From: Altererythrobacter sp. TH136
GTDB lineage: Bacteria > Pseudomonadota > Alphaproteobacteria > Sphingomonadales > Sphingomonadaceae
Direction of reading: 5' to 3'
DNA length: 64,000 nt
NCBI RefSeq assembly: GCF_007065885.1
Contig: NZ_CP041409.1
Location: forward strand, 2,093,501 to 2,157,500
A model generated the notes under the pieces. The model had not been told where the DNA came from. It ran no database searches and worked only from the letters and a program-made list of their open reading frames with translations. Position 1 is the stretch's first letter. Each line of letters starts with the position of its first letter. Positions 17,994-27,632 of the stretch are shown one piece after another. The translations under genes and the position numbers were made by a program.

Positions 17994-18776
17994 CTACATC
18001 GTGAAGCCAGGGGGGAGGAAGGCGTGCATCGGTCGCTCCGCTCCGGGAGTGCCCGCCACGATCCGTTCGGTGATCGCATACCCCAGCGGACTGAAGGCCA
18101 GCAGCATCGAGATCACGAAGGTGCCCGCATAAATGCCCGTTCCCCACCAATACGCCGGATGCACCCGGCCATGGCGGCGCCTGTCGGCCATCATCGCGAT
18201 CGCCGGGAAGATCAAGGTAGCCAGGAACGAGGCGGTCCAGCCATACGGGATCATCAATGGCATCGGCAGCAGGCGCCCCAGGCCCGGACCCGTGAGCACC
18301 GCCACCGCGACCAGCATCAGTCGACGGTGCCAACCACTGTGGCGCCGGATCCTGAGCGACCACAAGGCCAGCCCGGCAAAGCACACCAGCAACGCCAGGT
18401 TGCTGATCAGAAATTCGTTGAGCGCGAAGAAGGGAGGCCCGCCGTGCACTCGGGCCGACCGTAGCATGATGATGCCTCCCGCGAGGACCATCAGCGGGAT
18501 CCAGACGTAAGCCACCTTGCCAAGACGGATATGCAGCGCGCGGCGTCCGCTCGCGATGGTGAAAGCCTGTGCCAGATACAGCGCGAGCCAGCCCATGAAG
18601 ATGACCCCGTGACCATGCACCACGGGCGGAGCCGCGAACGAAGAGCGGCCCATTGCGATGTTGAGTGAAAAGCCGGCGACGATCGTCGCGGCCATTGCGC
18701 AGGCCATGATGAAAAAGAATCGCCGCTCGCGCGCCTCAGCGGTAAGCGGCGCTGCACCCGGTGCCAAAGTCGCCAT
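17994..18776 (-). CDS. integral membrane protein of unknown function (about seven helices)
   Basis: The 260 aa protein has roughly seven hydrophobic helices. Several histidines sit in or near them: VVHGHGVIFMGWLALYLAQ, HIRLGKVAYVW and HSGWHRRLMLV. That pattern resembles DUF2306/cytochrome-b561-like small membrane proteins, but I do not recognise a specific family. It precedes nadA on the same strand with a 191-base gap; I see no gene in that gap, which probably holds the nadA promoter. No function is claimed. Confidence 0.7.
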   Translation of the reverse strand: MATLAPGAAPLTAEARERRFFFIMACAMAATIVAGFSLNIAMGRSSFAAPPVVHGHGVIFMGWLALYLAQAFTIASGRRALHIRLGKVAYVWIPLMVLAGGIIMLRSARVHGGPPFFALNEFLISNLALLVCFAGLALWSLRIRRHSGWHRRLMLVAVAVLTGPGLGRLLPMPLMIPYGWTASFLATLIFPAIAMMADRRRHGRVHPAYWWGTGIYAGTFVISMLLAFSPLGYAITERIVAGTPGAERPMHAFLPPGFTM

Positions 18777-18841
18777 CGCACAACTCCCTCAAGTTGCGTC
18801 CCCGGTTGCGGGGCATAGCAGACTTGCGGGCGCGAGAGAAT

Positions 18842-19543
18842 TCAGTCTGCGGGCTGTTCGCCTTCGAACCGGACGCTGACCTTGGCGTTCTGGTATCCGG
18901 CAACCTGCAACGGGATGGCCAGGTTCTGGCGGATCGCATCCTTGGCGGCGTTGCGGGCCAGTCCCAGCACTTGCGGGTTCTTGGCAAACGTCGCCGCCTT
19001 GCGCTCCGCCTGCATCGAATTGTTGCGCGACAGGTTGCGCTGCGCGCCCGCCGTCACCCAGGTGCCCTCGGTGAACACCCGCGCCTGCGCCTCGTCCAGA
19101 TTGGGGCGTGAAATGCGCAGCGGCGGCAGCACCACGTTGAGGGTTTCGCTGGCCGCGTCCCACGCAAATGCATCGCGGTCCATGTTGCCGAGGTCGAGCC
19201 GGTAGGTGACCGTCGCCGGAATGATCGTCGCCTGCCGGCTTCTGAGCAGGTCGATGCCGAACACGCCTTGCGCGTTCTGGCTCTCGGCCACGATCTCGAA
19301 CCGGCTGGAGAATACGTTGAGCGAGTTCTGCTTCTCGAACGCCAGCATCGCGCTGCCGACCGGATCGCCTTCTGCATTATAAAAGAATGCCCGCCAGCTG
19401 AGCCAGGCCACCGCTGCAATCAACGCAACGACGATCAGCCACGGCACCGCCTGGATGCGGGCGAGCGACGGTTGGTGAGTTGCAGGCGCGGGTACGACGG
19501 GTCCGTCGCCGGAACGAGTGGGGGTGCTTACTGGGCGGTCCAT
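18842..19543 (-). CDS. DUF4230 domain-containing membrane-anchored protein
   Basis: The 233 aa protein has a short Pro-rich cytoplasmic lead, one membrane helix (about residues 34-51, LIVVALIAAVAWLSWRAFF), and a DUF4230 domain. Recognisable parts are TYRLDLGNMDRDAFAWDAA, LNVVLPPLRISRPNLDEA and a C-terminal helix that ends in QVAGYQNAKVSVRFEGE. Function of the family is unknown; the domain is probably periplasmic. It starts 16 bases inside the end of the preceding hydrolase gene, so the two are translationally coupled. Confidence 0.82.
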   Translation of the reverse strand: MDRPVSTPTRSGDGPVVPAPATHQPSLARIQAVPWLIVVALIAAVAWLSWRAFFYNAEGDPVGSAMLAFEKQNSLNVFSSRFEIVAESQNAQGVFGIDLLRSRQATIIPATVTYRLDLGNMDRDAFAWDAASETLNVVLPPLRISRPNLDEAQARVFTEGTWVTAGAQRNLSRNNSMQAERKAATFAKNPQVLGLARNAAKDAIRQNLAIPLQVAGYQNAKVSVRFEGEQPAD

Positions 19544-20403
19544 GTATCGTCTGAACGGGCGACCATGCCGCGGCGTTCCAGATCGACGAGGTGCGCAGTC
19601 ACGCTCATTTCCGCCGCTCCCACAAGGCGCGGGTCCAGCCCCTTGTACATCAACGGCACGAAATCGCCTGCGCGCATCGGACCTTCGTTGGTCAGCAGGC
19701 GGACGATCTGGTTCTCGCGCTGGCGGCGGTGGCCGATCATGCCGCGGACGAGCTGACGCGGGTTGTCGATTTGCGGGCCATGGGCGGGGTAGTAGACCCG
19801 GTCTTCCCGCGCCTGGAGATGGTCCAGGCTGGCCATGTACTGGCCCATGTCGCCGTCCGGCGGGACCACGACGCTGGTTGACCAGCCCATCACATGATCG
19901 CCGGTGAACAGCGCGGCCGATTCCTCCAGCGCGAAGCACAGGTGGTTGGAGGTGTGGCCGGGGGTATGCACCGCCCGCAGCGTCCAGTCGGGTCCGGTCA
20001 TCGCCTCGCCGTGCTCCATCACGCGGTCGGGTGCATAGTCGCGGTCGAACGAGGCGTCGGCGCGGGGGCCGCTGTCGTCGAGCACCAGCGGCGCGCATCC
20101 GACGATCGGCGCGCCGGTCGCGGCGGCGAGAGGGCGGGATGCGGGCGAGTGGTCGCGGTGGGTGTGAGTGCACATGATCGCCGCAACGCTCGCCTCACCG
20201 ATCGCGGCGAGCAGCGCTGTGACATGCGCCGGATCGTCAGGGCCGGGATCGATCACCGCGATCCGCTCACCGGTGCCGACGAGGTACGTCTGCGTGCCGG
20301 TGTACGTATAGGGAGAGGGATTGGGCGCCAGAACTCGGCGCACAAGTGGTTCAACCTGCTCGGTCAGGCCGGTCGGCCAGGGTTTGGGGGGCGGTCCTGC
20401 CAT
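19528..20403 (-). CDS. MBL-fold metallo-hydrolase (LACTB2-like)
   Basis: The 291 aa protein has the metallo-beta-lactamase metal motif THTHRDHSP, with further ligands in HTPGHTSNHLCF and the aspartate of LFTGDHVMGW. The C-terminal winged-helix part, QRENQIVRLL to LVDLERRGMV, is the LACTB2-type extension, whose human relative is an endoribonuclease. RNA or thioester hydrolysis is possible, and the substrate is unproven. The ATG of MAGPPPKPW is chosen because it leaves 40 bases to the divergent glpK. It overlaps the downstream DUF4230 gene by 16 bases. Confidence 0.85.
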   Translation of the reverse strand: MAGPPPKPWPTGLTEQVEPLVRRVLAPNPSPYTYTGTQTYLVGTGERIAVIDPGPDDPAHVTALLAAIGEASVAAIMCTHTHRDHSPASRPLAAATGAPIVGCAPLVLDDSGPRADASFDRDYAPDRVMEHGEAMTGPDWTLRAVHTPGHTSNHLCFALEESAALFTGDHVMGWSTSVVVPPDGDMGQYMASLDHLQAREDRVYYPAHGPQIDNPRQLVRGMIGHRRQRENQIVRLLTNEGPMRAGDFVPLMYKGLDPRLVGAAEMSVTAHLVDLERRGMVARSDDTWTAQ

Positions 20404-20443
20404 GCGCTTGCATATGGAGCGCCGCATGCCGCATGTCACGCTT

Positions 20444-21904
<1,461 letters not shown>

Positions 21905-21914
21905 AGCGCCATGC

Positions 21915-22373
21915 TCACAGCGATCCGAGCGCCCGGCCGAGCCGTTCGCGCTGCCCGAGCACCGCCGGCGCCACCACGAACCGTTCGCGCCAGGCGCTAT
22001 CCAGCCGCGCGATGCGCCCGTGCAGCGCTTCGGTCTCGCGGATCAGCGCGCACGTCGCCGGTTCCAGCAGCGCGAGCTGGTCGGGATCGGCGGGGCGGTC
22101 GGGCGGCAGAACGCCGTGGCGGCGGAGCTGGAAGTCCGACAGTTCGCCGGCGAAATACGCGCGGTGATTGAGCAGCCAGGCGAGCACATGCATCATCCGG
22201 GTGGTGGTGCGCAGCCCCTCGCACGACAGGGCGATGCGGACCAGATCCTCCTGCTCGCACCGCCGCGGCGCCAGGTCGAACGCGGCGCGCACTTCGTCGG
22301 CAAGCACCAGCGCCTCGCAATAAAGCGCCTCGATGATGGGTCGGCTGAGGTCGGCGGGAACAGTCATTGCCAA
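21915..22373 (-). CDS. rcdA: DUF1465 protein, RcdA homologue (regulator of CtrA degradation)
   Basis: The 152 aa all-helical protein belongs to DUF1465. The Caulobacter member, RcdA, is an adaptor in the ClpXP hierarchy that degrades the cell-cycle regulator CtrA. Recognisable segments are YCEALVLADEVRAAFD, LVRIALSCEGLRTTTRMMHV and WLLNHRAYFAGELS. It therefore suggests a CtrA-based cell cycle in this organism, which fits the CtrA-like half-sites noted elsewhere. The start is the first of two nearby ATGs. It converges with glpK across ten bases. Confidence 0.82.
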   Translation of the reverse strand: MAMTVPADLSRPIIEALYCEALVLADEVRAAFDLAPRRCEQEDLVRIALSCEGLRTTTRMMHVLAWLLNHRAYFAGELSDFQLRRHGVLPPDRPADPDQLALLEPATCALIRETEALHGRIARLDSAWRERFVVAPAVLGQRERLGRALGSL

Positions 22374-22488
22374 CCCCCGCTACGCCTCGCGACTCGGCGC
22401 CGCCACAACGCTAACCTAACAATCCCGCGCCAATTTCAGTCCGTGCCGGGATGGGACAGTTTTACCCGGGATTCACTTTACCCCGTTC

Positions 22489-22704
22489 TCAGGCGATGAT
22501 GTCAGGGAGCAGCTGGTCCTCCACCACCGCGATCTGGTCCTTAAGGCGCAGCTTGCGTTTCTTCAGCCGCGCGATCTGCAACTGATCGGTCGATCCGGTG
22601 CCGCTGAGCGCATCGATCGCGGCGTCGAGGTCGCGATGTTCGGTGCGCAAGGCAGCCAGCAGCTTGGTCAGTTCCTGTTCGGTCAACCGTCCCTCGTCCC
22701 TCAC
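22489..22704 (-). CDS. YdcH-family (DUF465) small coiled-coil protein
   Basis: The 71 aa protein is helical and charged, with a coiled-coil ending in LKKRKLRLKDQIAVVEDQL, the DUF465 signature. Function of the family is unknown. A perfect nine-base inverted repeat lies immediately upstream of the start codon, and a second, shorter DUF465 gene is transcribed in the opposite direction 192 bases away. Confidence 0.8.
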   Translation of the reverse strand: MRDEGRLTEQELTKLLAALRTEHRDLDAAIDALSGTGSTDQLQIARLKKRKLRLKDQIAVVEDQLLPDIIA

Positions 22705-22705
22705 C

Positions 22706-22734
22706 CGCGCGATGCGTCATCGGCTCATCGCGCG
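22706..22734. repeat. inverted repeat between the two DUF465 genes
   Basis: CGCGCGATG (22706-22714) and CATCGCGCG (22726-22734) are perfectly complementary, with an 11-base spacer. They touch the start of the minus-strand DUF465 gene. The repeat could be an operator or a 5' leader hairpin; no regulator is identified. Confidence 0.5.
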
Positions 22735-22896
22735 ATAATCGGCGGCTCGTCGATTAGGCGACTGGCAGGTCTTCGCAAGGCCTCATTCGTGTGGTCCTAT
22801 CCTCTCAGCGCGGCTGGTGCCTGCGCGGGCACGAGTCGCCTTGAAGAAGGTCCGCCCCCCCTTGCAGGGGTGTGGTCCGCAACCAGGAGAACACGC

Positions 22897-23055
22897 ATGC
22901 TGTCTTCGTCCCATTCCACTGCACTCCAGTCCAAGCACGCCGGCATCGAAGCCCGGCTGCGCGAAGAAATGGGCCGGCCGTCGCCGGACGCAGGGACGAT
23001 CCAGCAACTGAAGCGCGCCAAGCTCCGGATCAAGCAGGAGCTTACCGCTCTCTGA
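22897..23055 (+). CDS. short DUF465-like protein
   Basis: This 52 aa gene has a clear ribosome site (CAGGAGA, six bases before ATG). The product is a single coiled coil ending in LKRAKLRIKQELTAL, closely similar to the C-terminal half of the neighbouring DUF465 protein. Function is unknown. It is the divergent partner of that gene and is followed by a strong terminator, so it forms a monocistronic unit. A GC-rich stem (CCCC-ttgca-GGGG) sits in the leader. Confidence 0.75.
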   Translation: MLSSSHSTALQSKHAGIEARLREEMGRPSPDAGTIQQLKRAKLRIKQELTAL

Positions 23056-23105
23056 CCTCGCGCCGACAGACGATTTCCGATTAGCGGCTGAAGCTGCGGG
23101 AGGGG

Positions 23106-23154
23106 ATGGCGCGCGCCGGCTGCCAGCGAGTGGGCGGCCGCGCGCGCCATTTTT
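23106..23154 (+). terminator. intrinsic terminator after the short DUF465 gene
   Basis: ATGGCGCGCGC (23106-23116) pairs perfectly with GCGCGCGCCAT (23140-23150) and is followed by a run of T. The stem is very GC-rich. It ends the small plus-strand gene and lies 149 bases before ptsP. Nothing else is seen in the gap up to ptsP. Confidence 0.75.
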
Positions 23155-23302
23155 CCCGCGTGGCATTCCCGCAGGCGCTTGAGTGGTCATCGCGGCGGCC
23201 GGGGCGCGCGGCCGCGTTCAGTGTTCGTCGGGTATCAACCGAACTTTGGCCGCGCGATGGCCGTTTCCCTTGGGCGCCCGGATAGGCTAGGCCCGGACAC
23301 GC

Positions 23303-25570
23303 ATGTCAGCCGCCGCCGCCGCCCGCCAGATCCTCACCCAGTTGCACGAGGTCATGGCATCGCGCCTGCACCCGCAGGCCAAGCTCGACCGCGTCGTCGA
23401 AGTGATCGGCGAAGTCCTCGATAGCGAGGTCTGCTCGATCTACCTGCTGCGCGAAGGGATGCTGGAACTGTTCGCCACTCGCGGGCTGGAACAAAGCGCG
23501 GTGCACGTGACCCAGCTGGCGATCGGCGAAGGCCTGAACGGCATCATCGCCGAACGCAGCGAAACGCTGAACCTGGCCGAAGCAGCCGCGCACCCTGACT
23601 TCGCCTACCGGCCGGAAACCGGCGAAGAAAAATTCCATTCATTCGCCGGTGTGCCGATCGTCTATCGCGAACGGGCGATTGGCAGCCTGTGCGTACAGCA
23701 TGCCGATCCGCGCCGCTACGAAGATATCGAGATCGAGACCCTGCAGACCGTGGCGATGGTGCTGTCGGAACTGATCGCGCACGCCGGCCTGGTCGACGAC
23801 GAGACCGCTGCCCTGGGCGCGGCGGCGAGCGGTCCGGTGATGCTCCAGGGACTGACGCTGGTCAAAGGGATCGCGGGCGGGTCCGCGGTCTATCACCAGC
23901 CGCGCGTCCATATCGACCATGTCGTGGCCGAGGATACCGAGGCGGAGCGCCAGCGGGTCTACCTCGCGTTCGACAAGATGCGCGACCAGATCGACACGAT
24001 GGCGAGCCAGGCCGAATTCGGCGTGGGCGGCGAGCATGTCGATATCCTCCAGACCTACAAGATGTTCGCCTACGACGAAGGTTGGGGGCGCCGGATCAAC
24101 GAGGCGATCGACGCCGGCCTGACCGCCGAGGCGGCAATCGAGCGGGTGCAGCAGCGCACCCGGATGCGGATGCGCGAGATCGACGATCCGCTGCTGGCGG
24201 ACCGGATGCACGATCTGGAAGACCTGTCGAACCGGCTGCTGCGGATCGTCTCGGGCCAGCTTGGCACCGCGGCGACGCAAGGGCTGAAGCGGGATACCAT
24301 CCTGATCGCCCGCAACCTGGGGCCGGCCGAGCTGCTGGAATACGACCGGCGCCGGCTGAAGGGCGTGATCCTCGAAGAAGGTTCGCTGACGGCGCACGTG
24401 GTGATCGTCGCGCGGGCGATGGGCGTGCCCGTGATCGGCCGGGTCCGGGGCTTGCGCGGGATCGTGCGCGAAGGTGACGAGATTCTGGTCGATGCGGACA
24501 AGGGCATTGCCCACGTCCGCCCCGTCCAGCAGACCGCAGACCTGTTTGCCGAACGCTTCGCGCAAAGTCGCCAGCGGCAGGCGGCCTATGCCGAGATGCG
24601 CGATATCGAGCCGTTCACTCGCGACGGCACGCGCATCCAGGTGATGATGAACGCCGGACTGCGCGATGACCTCGCCGCGCTGCCGCTGGTCGGCGCGGAC
24701 GGGATCGGGCTGTTCCGCACCGAGTTCCAGTTCCTGGTGTCCGCCACGCTGCCGGCGCGCGAGCGGCAGACCCGCCTGTACCGCGACGTGCTGGAAGCGG
24801 CGGGCGACAAGCCGGTGATCTTCCGCACAGTCGACATCGGCGGTGACAAGGCGGTGCCGTACCTCGATTCCGTGACCAGCGAGCATGACGAGAACCCGGC
24901 GATGGGCTGGCGTGCGCTGCGACTGGCGCTCGAACGCGAAGGGCTGCTGAAAGCACAGGCGCGCTCGCTGCTGGAGGCTGCCGCGGGCCGAAAGCTCTAT
25001 GTCATGTTTCCGATGGTGTCGGAGCCATGGGAGTTCGACGCGGCCAAGGCGGTGTTCGATGGGCAGCTCGCCTTTCTGAAAGCGCGCAAGAAGCCGCTGC
25101 CCGAGGCGATCCGTTATGGCGCGATGCTGGAAGTGCCGGCGCTGGCCGAAGTGCTTGACCAGTTGCTGCCCAAGGTCAGCTTCCTGTCGGTCGGCACCAA
25201 CGACCTGACCCAGTTCCTGTTCGCCGCCGACCGCGCCAATCCCAAGCTGGCCGAACGGTACGACTGGCTCAGCCCCGCGATCCTGCGCTTTCTGGCGCGG
25301 CTGACGCAGGGCACGGTGGGCAGCGGGGTGGACCTCGGCATCTGCGGCGAAATGGGTGGGCGCCGGCTGGAAGCGCTGGCCCTGCTCGGCCTCGGGTTCC
25401 GCCGGTTCTCGATCACGCCGGTTGCGGTGGGTCCGATCAAGGAACTGATCCGCAAGGTCGACCTGCCACAGATCGAGGAGACGATGAAACGGCTGCTCGC
25501 ATCCCCCACCGCCAGCATCCGCGCCGAACTGCAGGCCTGGGCGGAAGCGAACGGGATCGACACCGACTGA
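23303..25570 (+). CDS. ptsP: phosphoenolpyruvate-protein phosphotransferase PtsP (EI-Ntr)
   Basis: EI-Ntr starts the nitrogen phosphotransferase relay by autophosphorylating from PEP and passing phosphate to NPr. The N-terminal GAF domain (about residues 1-165; LDSEVCSIYLL, FHSFAGVPIVY) can sense nitrogen metabolites such as glutamine. The swivelling domain contains the active-site histidine in EEGSLTAHVVIVARAMGVP. The C-terminal PEP-binding barrel has GADGIGLFRTEFQFL, VGTNDLTQF and ICGEMGG. The length of 755 aa is normal. NPr and EIIA-Ntr genes are not in the window. The first ATG is used. Confidence 0.95.
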   Translation: MSAAAAARQILTQLHEVMASRLHPQAKLDRVVEVIGEVLDSEVCSIYLLREGMLELFATRGLEQSAVHVTQLAIGEGLNGIIAERSETLNLAEAAAHPDFAYRPETGEEKFHSFAGVPIVYRERAIGSLCVQHADPRRYEDIEIETLQTVAMVLSELIAHAGLVDDETAALGAAASGPVMLQGLTLVKGIAGGSAVYHQPRVHIDHVVAEDTEAERQRVYLAFDKMRDQIDTMASQAEFGVGGEHVDILQTYKMFAYDEGWGRRINEAIDAGLTAEAAIERVQQRTRMRMREIDDPLLADRMHDLEDLSNRLLRIVSGQLGTAATQGLKRDTILIARNLGPAELLEYDRRRLKGVILEEGSLTAHVVIVARAMGVPVIGRVRGLRGIVREGDEILVDADKGIAHVRPVQQTADLFAERFAQSRQRQAAYAEMRDIEPFTRDGTRIQVMMNAGLRDDLAALPLVGADGIGLFRTEFQFLVSATLPARERQTRLYRDVLEAAGDKPVIFRTVDIGGDKAVPYLDSVTSEHDENPAMGWRALRLALEREGLLKAQARSLLEAAAGRKLYVMFPMVSEPWEFDAAKAVFDGQLAFLKARKKPLPEAIRYGAMLEVPALAEVLDQLLPKVSFLSVGTNDLTQFLFAADRANPKLAERYDWLSPAILRFLARLTQGTVGSGVDLGICGEMGGRRLEALALLGLGFRRFSITPVAVGPIKELIRKVDLPQIEETMKRLLASPTASIRAELQAWAEANGIDTD

Positions 25571-25697
25571 CTTCGCCGCGCAGGGGCGGCGCTTCGTCGT
25601 GCGCGATCAACAGTCTGGCAGCGGCCAACCTTGACATACCGCGGCTCTGCCGTCTCAAGAGGAGGGGGGGGCGTGGATCGATAGTTCGGGACGCCAG

Positions 25698-26537
25698 ATG
25701 AACGAGGAAACAAGTCCGCCTGACGGACAGCTGCCGCTGCACGGCGTGGGCGATCGCCTGCGCATGGCGCGCGAGCAGCAAGGCCTGACCCTGGCGCAGC
25801 TGTCGGCCGAAACGCGCATTCCCGCGCGCCACCTCGCCCTGATCGAGAAGGGCGAGTTCGCCGGACTTCCCGCCAAGACCTATGCCACCGGCTTTGCCCG
25901 CACCTACGCGAAGGCGGTCGGCCTCGACCAGCGTGCGGTGGTCGAGGAAGTGCGCGCAGAGCTTGCCCGCAGCCACGGCGGTGACCGTTATCGCGCCGCC
26001 TCTTTCGAACCCGGCGACCCGGCGCGCATTCCATCGCGCGGGCTGGCGCTGTTCAGCCTGGTTGCGCTGATCCTGCTGCTGGTGGGCGGGGTGATGTTCT
26101 ATAACCGCGTGCTGGCTCCGGGTTCGGGACCGGGTTCGCTGCTGGAGGAAGAGCGGCTCGCCGCCCAGAACGCCAAGGCGATTCCGCCGGCCGCGGCTCG
26201 TCCGGGCGCGGGTGCCGCCCGTCCGGCGGGGCCGGTGGTGTTCACCGCGCTGGAGGACGGCGTGTGGGTCAAGTTCTATGACGGCACCGGCGCACAGCTG
26301 ATGCAGAAGCAGATGGCGCGCGGCGAACGCTATACCGTGCCGGCCGAAGCGACCGGGCCACAGGTGTGGACCGGGCGGCCCGACGCGCTGGCGATTACCG
26401 TCGGCGGCAAGCCCGTGCCCAAGCTGGCTGAGAGCGAGGGCATCATCCGCGACGTGCCGGTGACGGCGCAGGCGCTCCTTGCACGGGGACAAGCGGCCCC
26501 GGCGGCGGCGCCCGCGGCTGGACCGACCGGGACCTAG
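25698..26537 (+). CDS. rodZ: RodZ-like cell-shape protein (HTH plus DUF4115)
   Basis: The protein begins with a Cro/CI-type helix-turn-helix (GDRLRMAREQQGLTLAQLSAE to HLALIEKGEFAGLP). This is followed by one membrane helix at about residues 115-135 and a periplasmic DUF4115 domain containing WVKFYDGTGAQLMQKQMARG. This order defines RodZ, which ties MreB filaments to the membrane in rod-shaped cells. The linker is Ala/Pro-rich. It precedes cpoB on the same strand. A CtrA-like half-site lies just after its stop. Confidence 0.88.
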   Translation: MNEETSPPDGQLPLHGVGDRLRMAREQQGLTLAQLSAETRIPARHLALIEKGEFAGLPAKTYATGFARTYAKAVGLDQRAVVEEVRAELARSHGGDRYRAASFEPGDPARIPSRGLALFSLVALILLLVGGVMFYNRVLAPGSGPGSLLEEERLAAQNAKAIPPAAARPGAGAARPAGPVVFTALEDGVWVKFYDGTGAQLMQKQMARGERYTVPAEATGPQVWTGRPDALAITVGGKPVPKLAESEGIIRDVPVTAQALLARGQAAPAAAPAAGPTGT

Positions 26538-26540
26538 GCA

Positions 26541-26548
26541 TTAACCAT
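26541..26548 (+). promoter_or_regulatory. CtrA-like half-site upstream of cpoB
   Basis: The octamer TTAACCAT is an exact match to the CtrA half-site. It lies in the short gap between rodZ and cpoB, 73 bases before the cpoB start. Without a second half-site, cell-cycle control of cpoB is only a possibility. Confidence 0.3.
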
Positions 26549-26620
26549 CCGGTTCATCGGCGGTTCGCCCACAGAAGGCGACACTGGTGCTCGGGACAAG
26601 ATTTGGACGGGAAAGTATCG

Positions 26621-27553
26621 ATGGGGATCAAGTTGAACCGCGCCTTCGCGGCGCCGTTGGCGATCGTGGCGCTGGGCCTGGGCGCGTTGCCGGCGTCTGC
26701 GCAGGATTCTTCGACCGATGCGCGGCTGCGTAAGGCGGAAACGGAAATTCGCGCATTGCAGCGCAAGGTGTTCCCGGGTTCGGACGGCAAGTATTTCGAA
26801 CCGGAGATCACGGCCGCGCAACCGGCGGGCGCGGTCGCCGGGCGGCCCTCGACTACCGCGGTCACCGATATCCTCGCCCGGCTCGATGCGCTGGAAGGGC
26901 AGATCGCCCGGCTGACCTCGCAGACCGAAGAGAACACCAATGCCATCGCTCAGCTGGGCACCCGGCTGGGCGCGCTGGAAGTGACCAGCACGGCGGCGAC
27001 TGCGGCCAATCCGCCGATCGCGGCAGTCAGCCAACCCGCCTCCACAGTGGTCACACCCGCCCAAAGGCCCGCCGCGGCCACGCCCCCGCCGGCGGCGGCG
27101 CCGACTGGCCCAACCGCGCAGCGCCTCGCGGCGGTGCAGGCGATCCCCAAGCCGCAAACCGACGATGCCGGCAAGGACGAATACGATTACGGCTTCCGCC
27201 TGTGGGAGGCCAAGTTCTATCCCGAAGCGCAGCAACAGCTGACGCTGTACGTCGAGAAGTATCCGCGCCACGCGCAGATCAGCTATGGCCGCAACTTGCT
27301 GGGCCGGGCCTACCTCGATGGCGGCAAGGCGGCGGAAGCGGCGCCCTGGTTCCTCAAGAATTACCAGTCCGACAAGCAGGGCGCGCGCGCACCCGACAGC
27401 CTGCTGTACCTGGCGGAAAGCATGATCGCGATGAAGGACACCAAGCGCGCCTGCATCGCGCTCGCGGAGTTCAGCGAAACCTATCCCGCGGTCGCCAGCG
27501 GCCGGTTGAAGAGCCAGTACGACGCCGATCGCCGCCAGGTTAAGTGCAATTGA
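26621..27553 (+). CDS. cpoB: CpoB/YbgF-like periplasmic TPR protein
   Basis: The 310 aa protein has a signal peptide (MGIKLNRAFAAPL to PASAQ), an N-terminal coiled coil (LRKAETEIRALQRK, then LARLDALEGQIARL), an Ala/Pro-rich linker and three C-terminal TPR units (DEYDYGFRLWEAKFYPEAQQ onward). CpoB coordinates outer-membrane constriction with peptidoglycan synthesis at division. In most alphaproteobacteria it follows tolQRAB-pal; here those genes are absent and rodZ is upstream, while tilS downstream is the usual neighbour. I chose the ATG before the signal peptide rather than an upstream TTG. Confidence 0.88.
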   Translation: MGIKLNRAFAAPLAIVALGLGALPASAQDSSTDARLRKAETEIRALQRKVFPGSDGKYFEPEITAAQPAGAVAGRPSTTAVTDILARLDALEGQIARLTSQTEENTNAIAQLGTRLGALEVTSTAATAANPPIAAVSQPASTVVTPAQRPAAATPPPAAAPTGPTAQRLAAVQAIPKPQTDDAGKDEYDYGFRLWEAKFYPEAQQQLTLYVEKYPRHAQISYGRNLLGRAYLDGGKAAEAAPWFLKNYQSDKQGARAPDSLLYLAESMIAMKDTKRACIALAEFSETYPAVASGRLKSQYDADRRQVKCN

Positions 27554-27632
27554 TACGGCGCTTTCGCCTGAGCTGATCGCACGTTTCGGGGCGGATTTTC
27601 GCCAGGTCTGGCGCGCCGGGGCCGACGCCTCG

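Noticed and set aside
17803-18384. Upstream extension of the nadA frame to 523 residues
   Set aside because: The added part is low-complexity, overlaps the neighbouring membrane protein gene on the same strand, and is absent from the NadA family.
18842-20173. 443-residue reading of the DUF4230 gene
   Set aside because: The extra N-terminus is a shadow of the overlapping MBL hydrolase gene; the membrane helix begins just after the chosen ATG.
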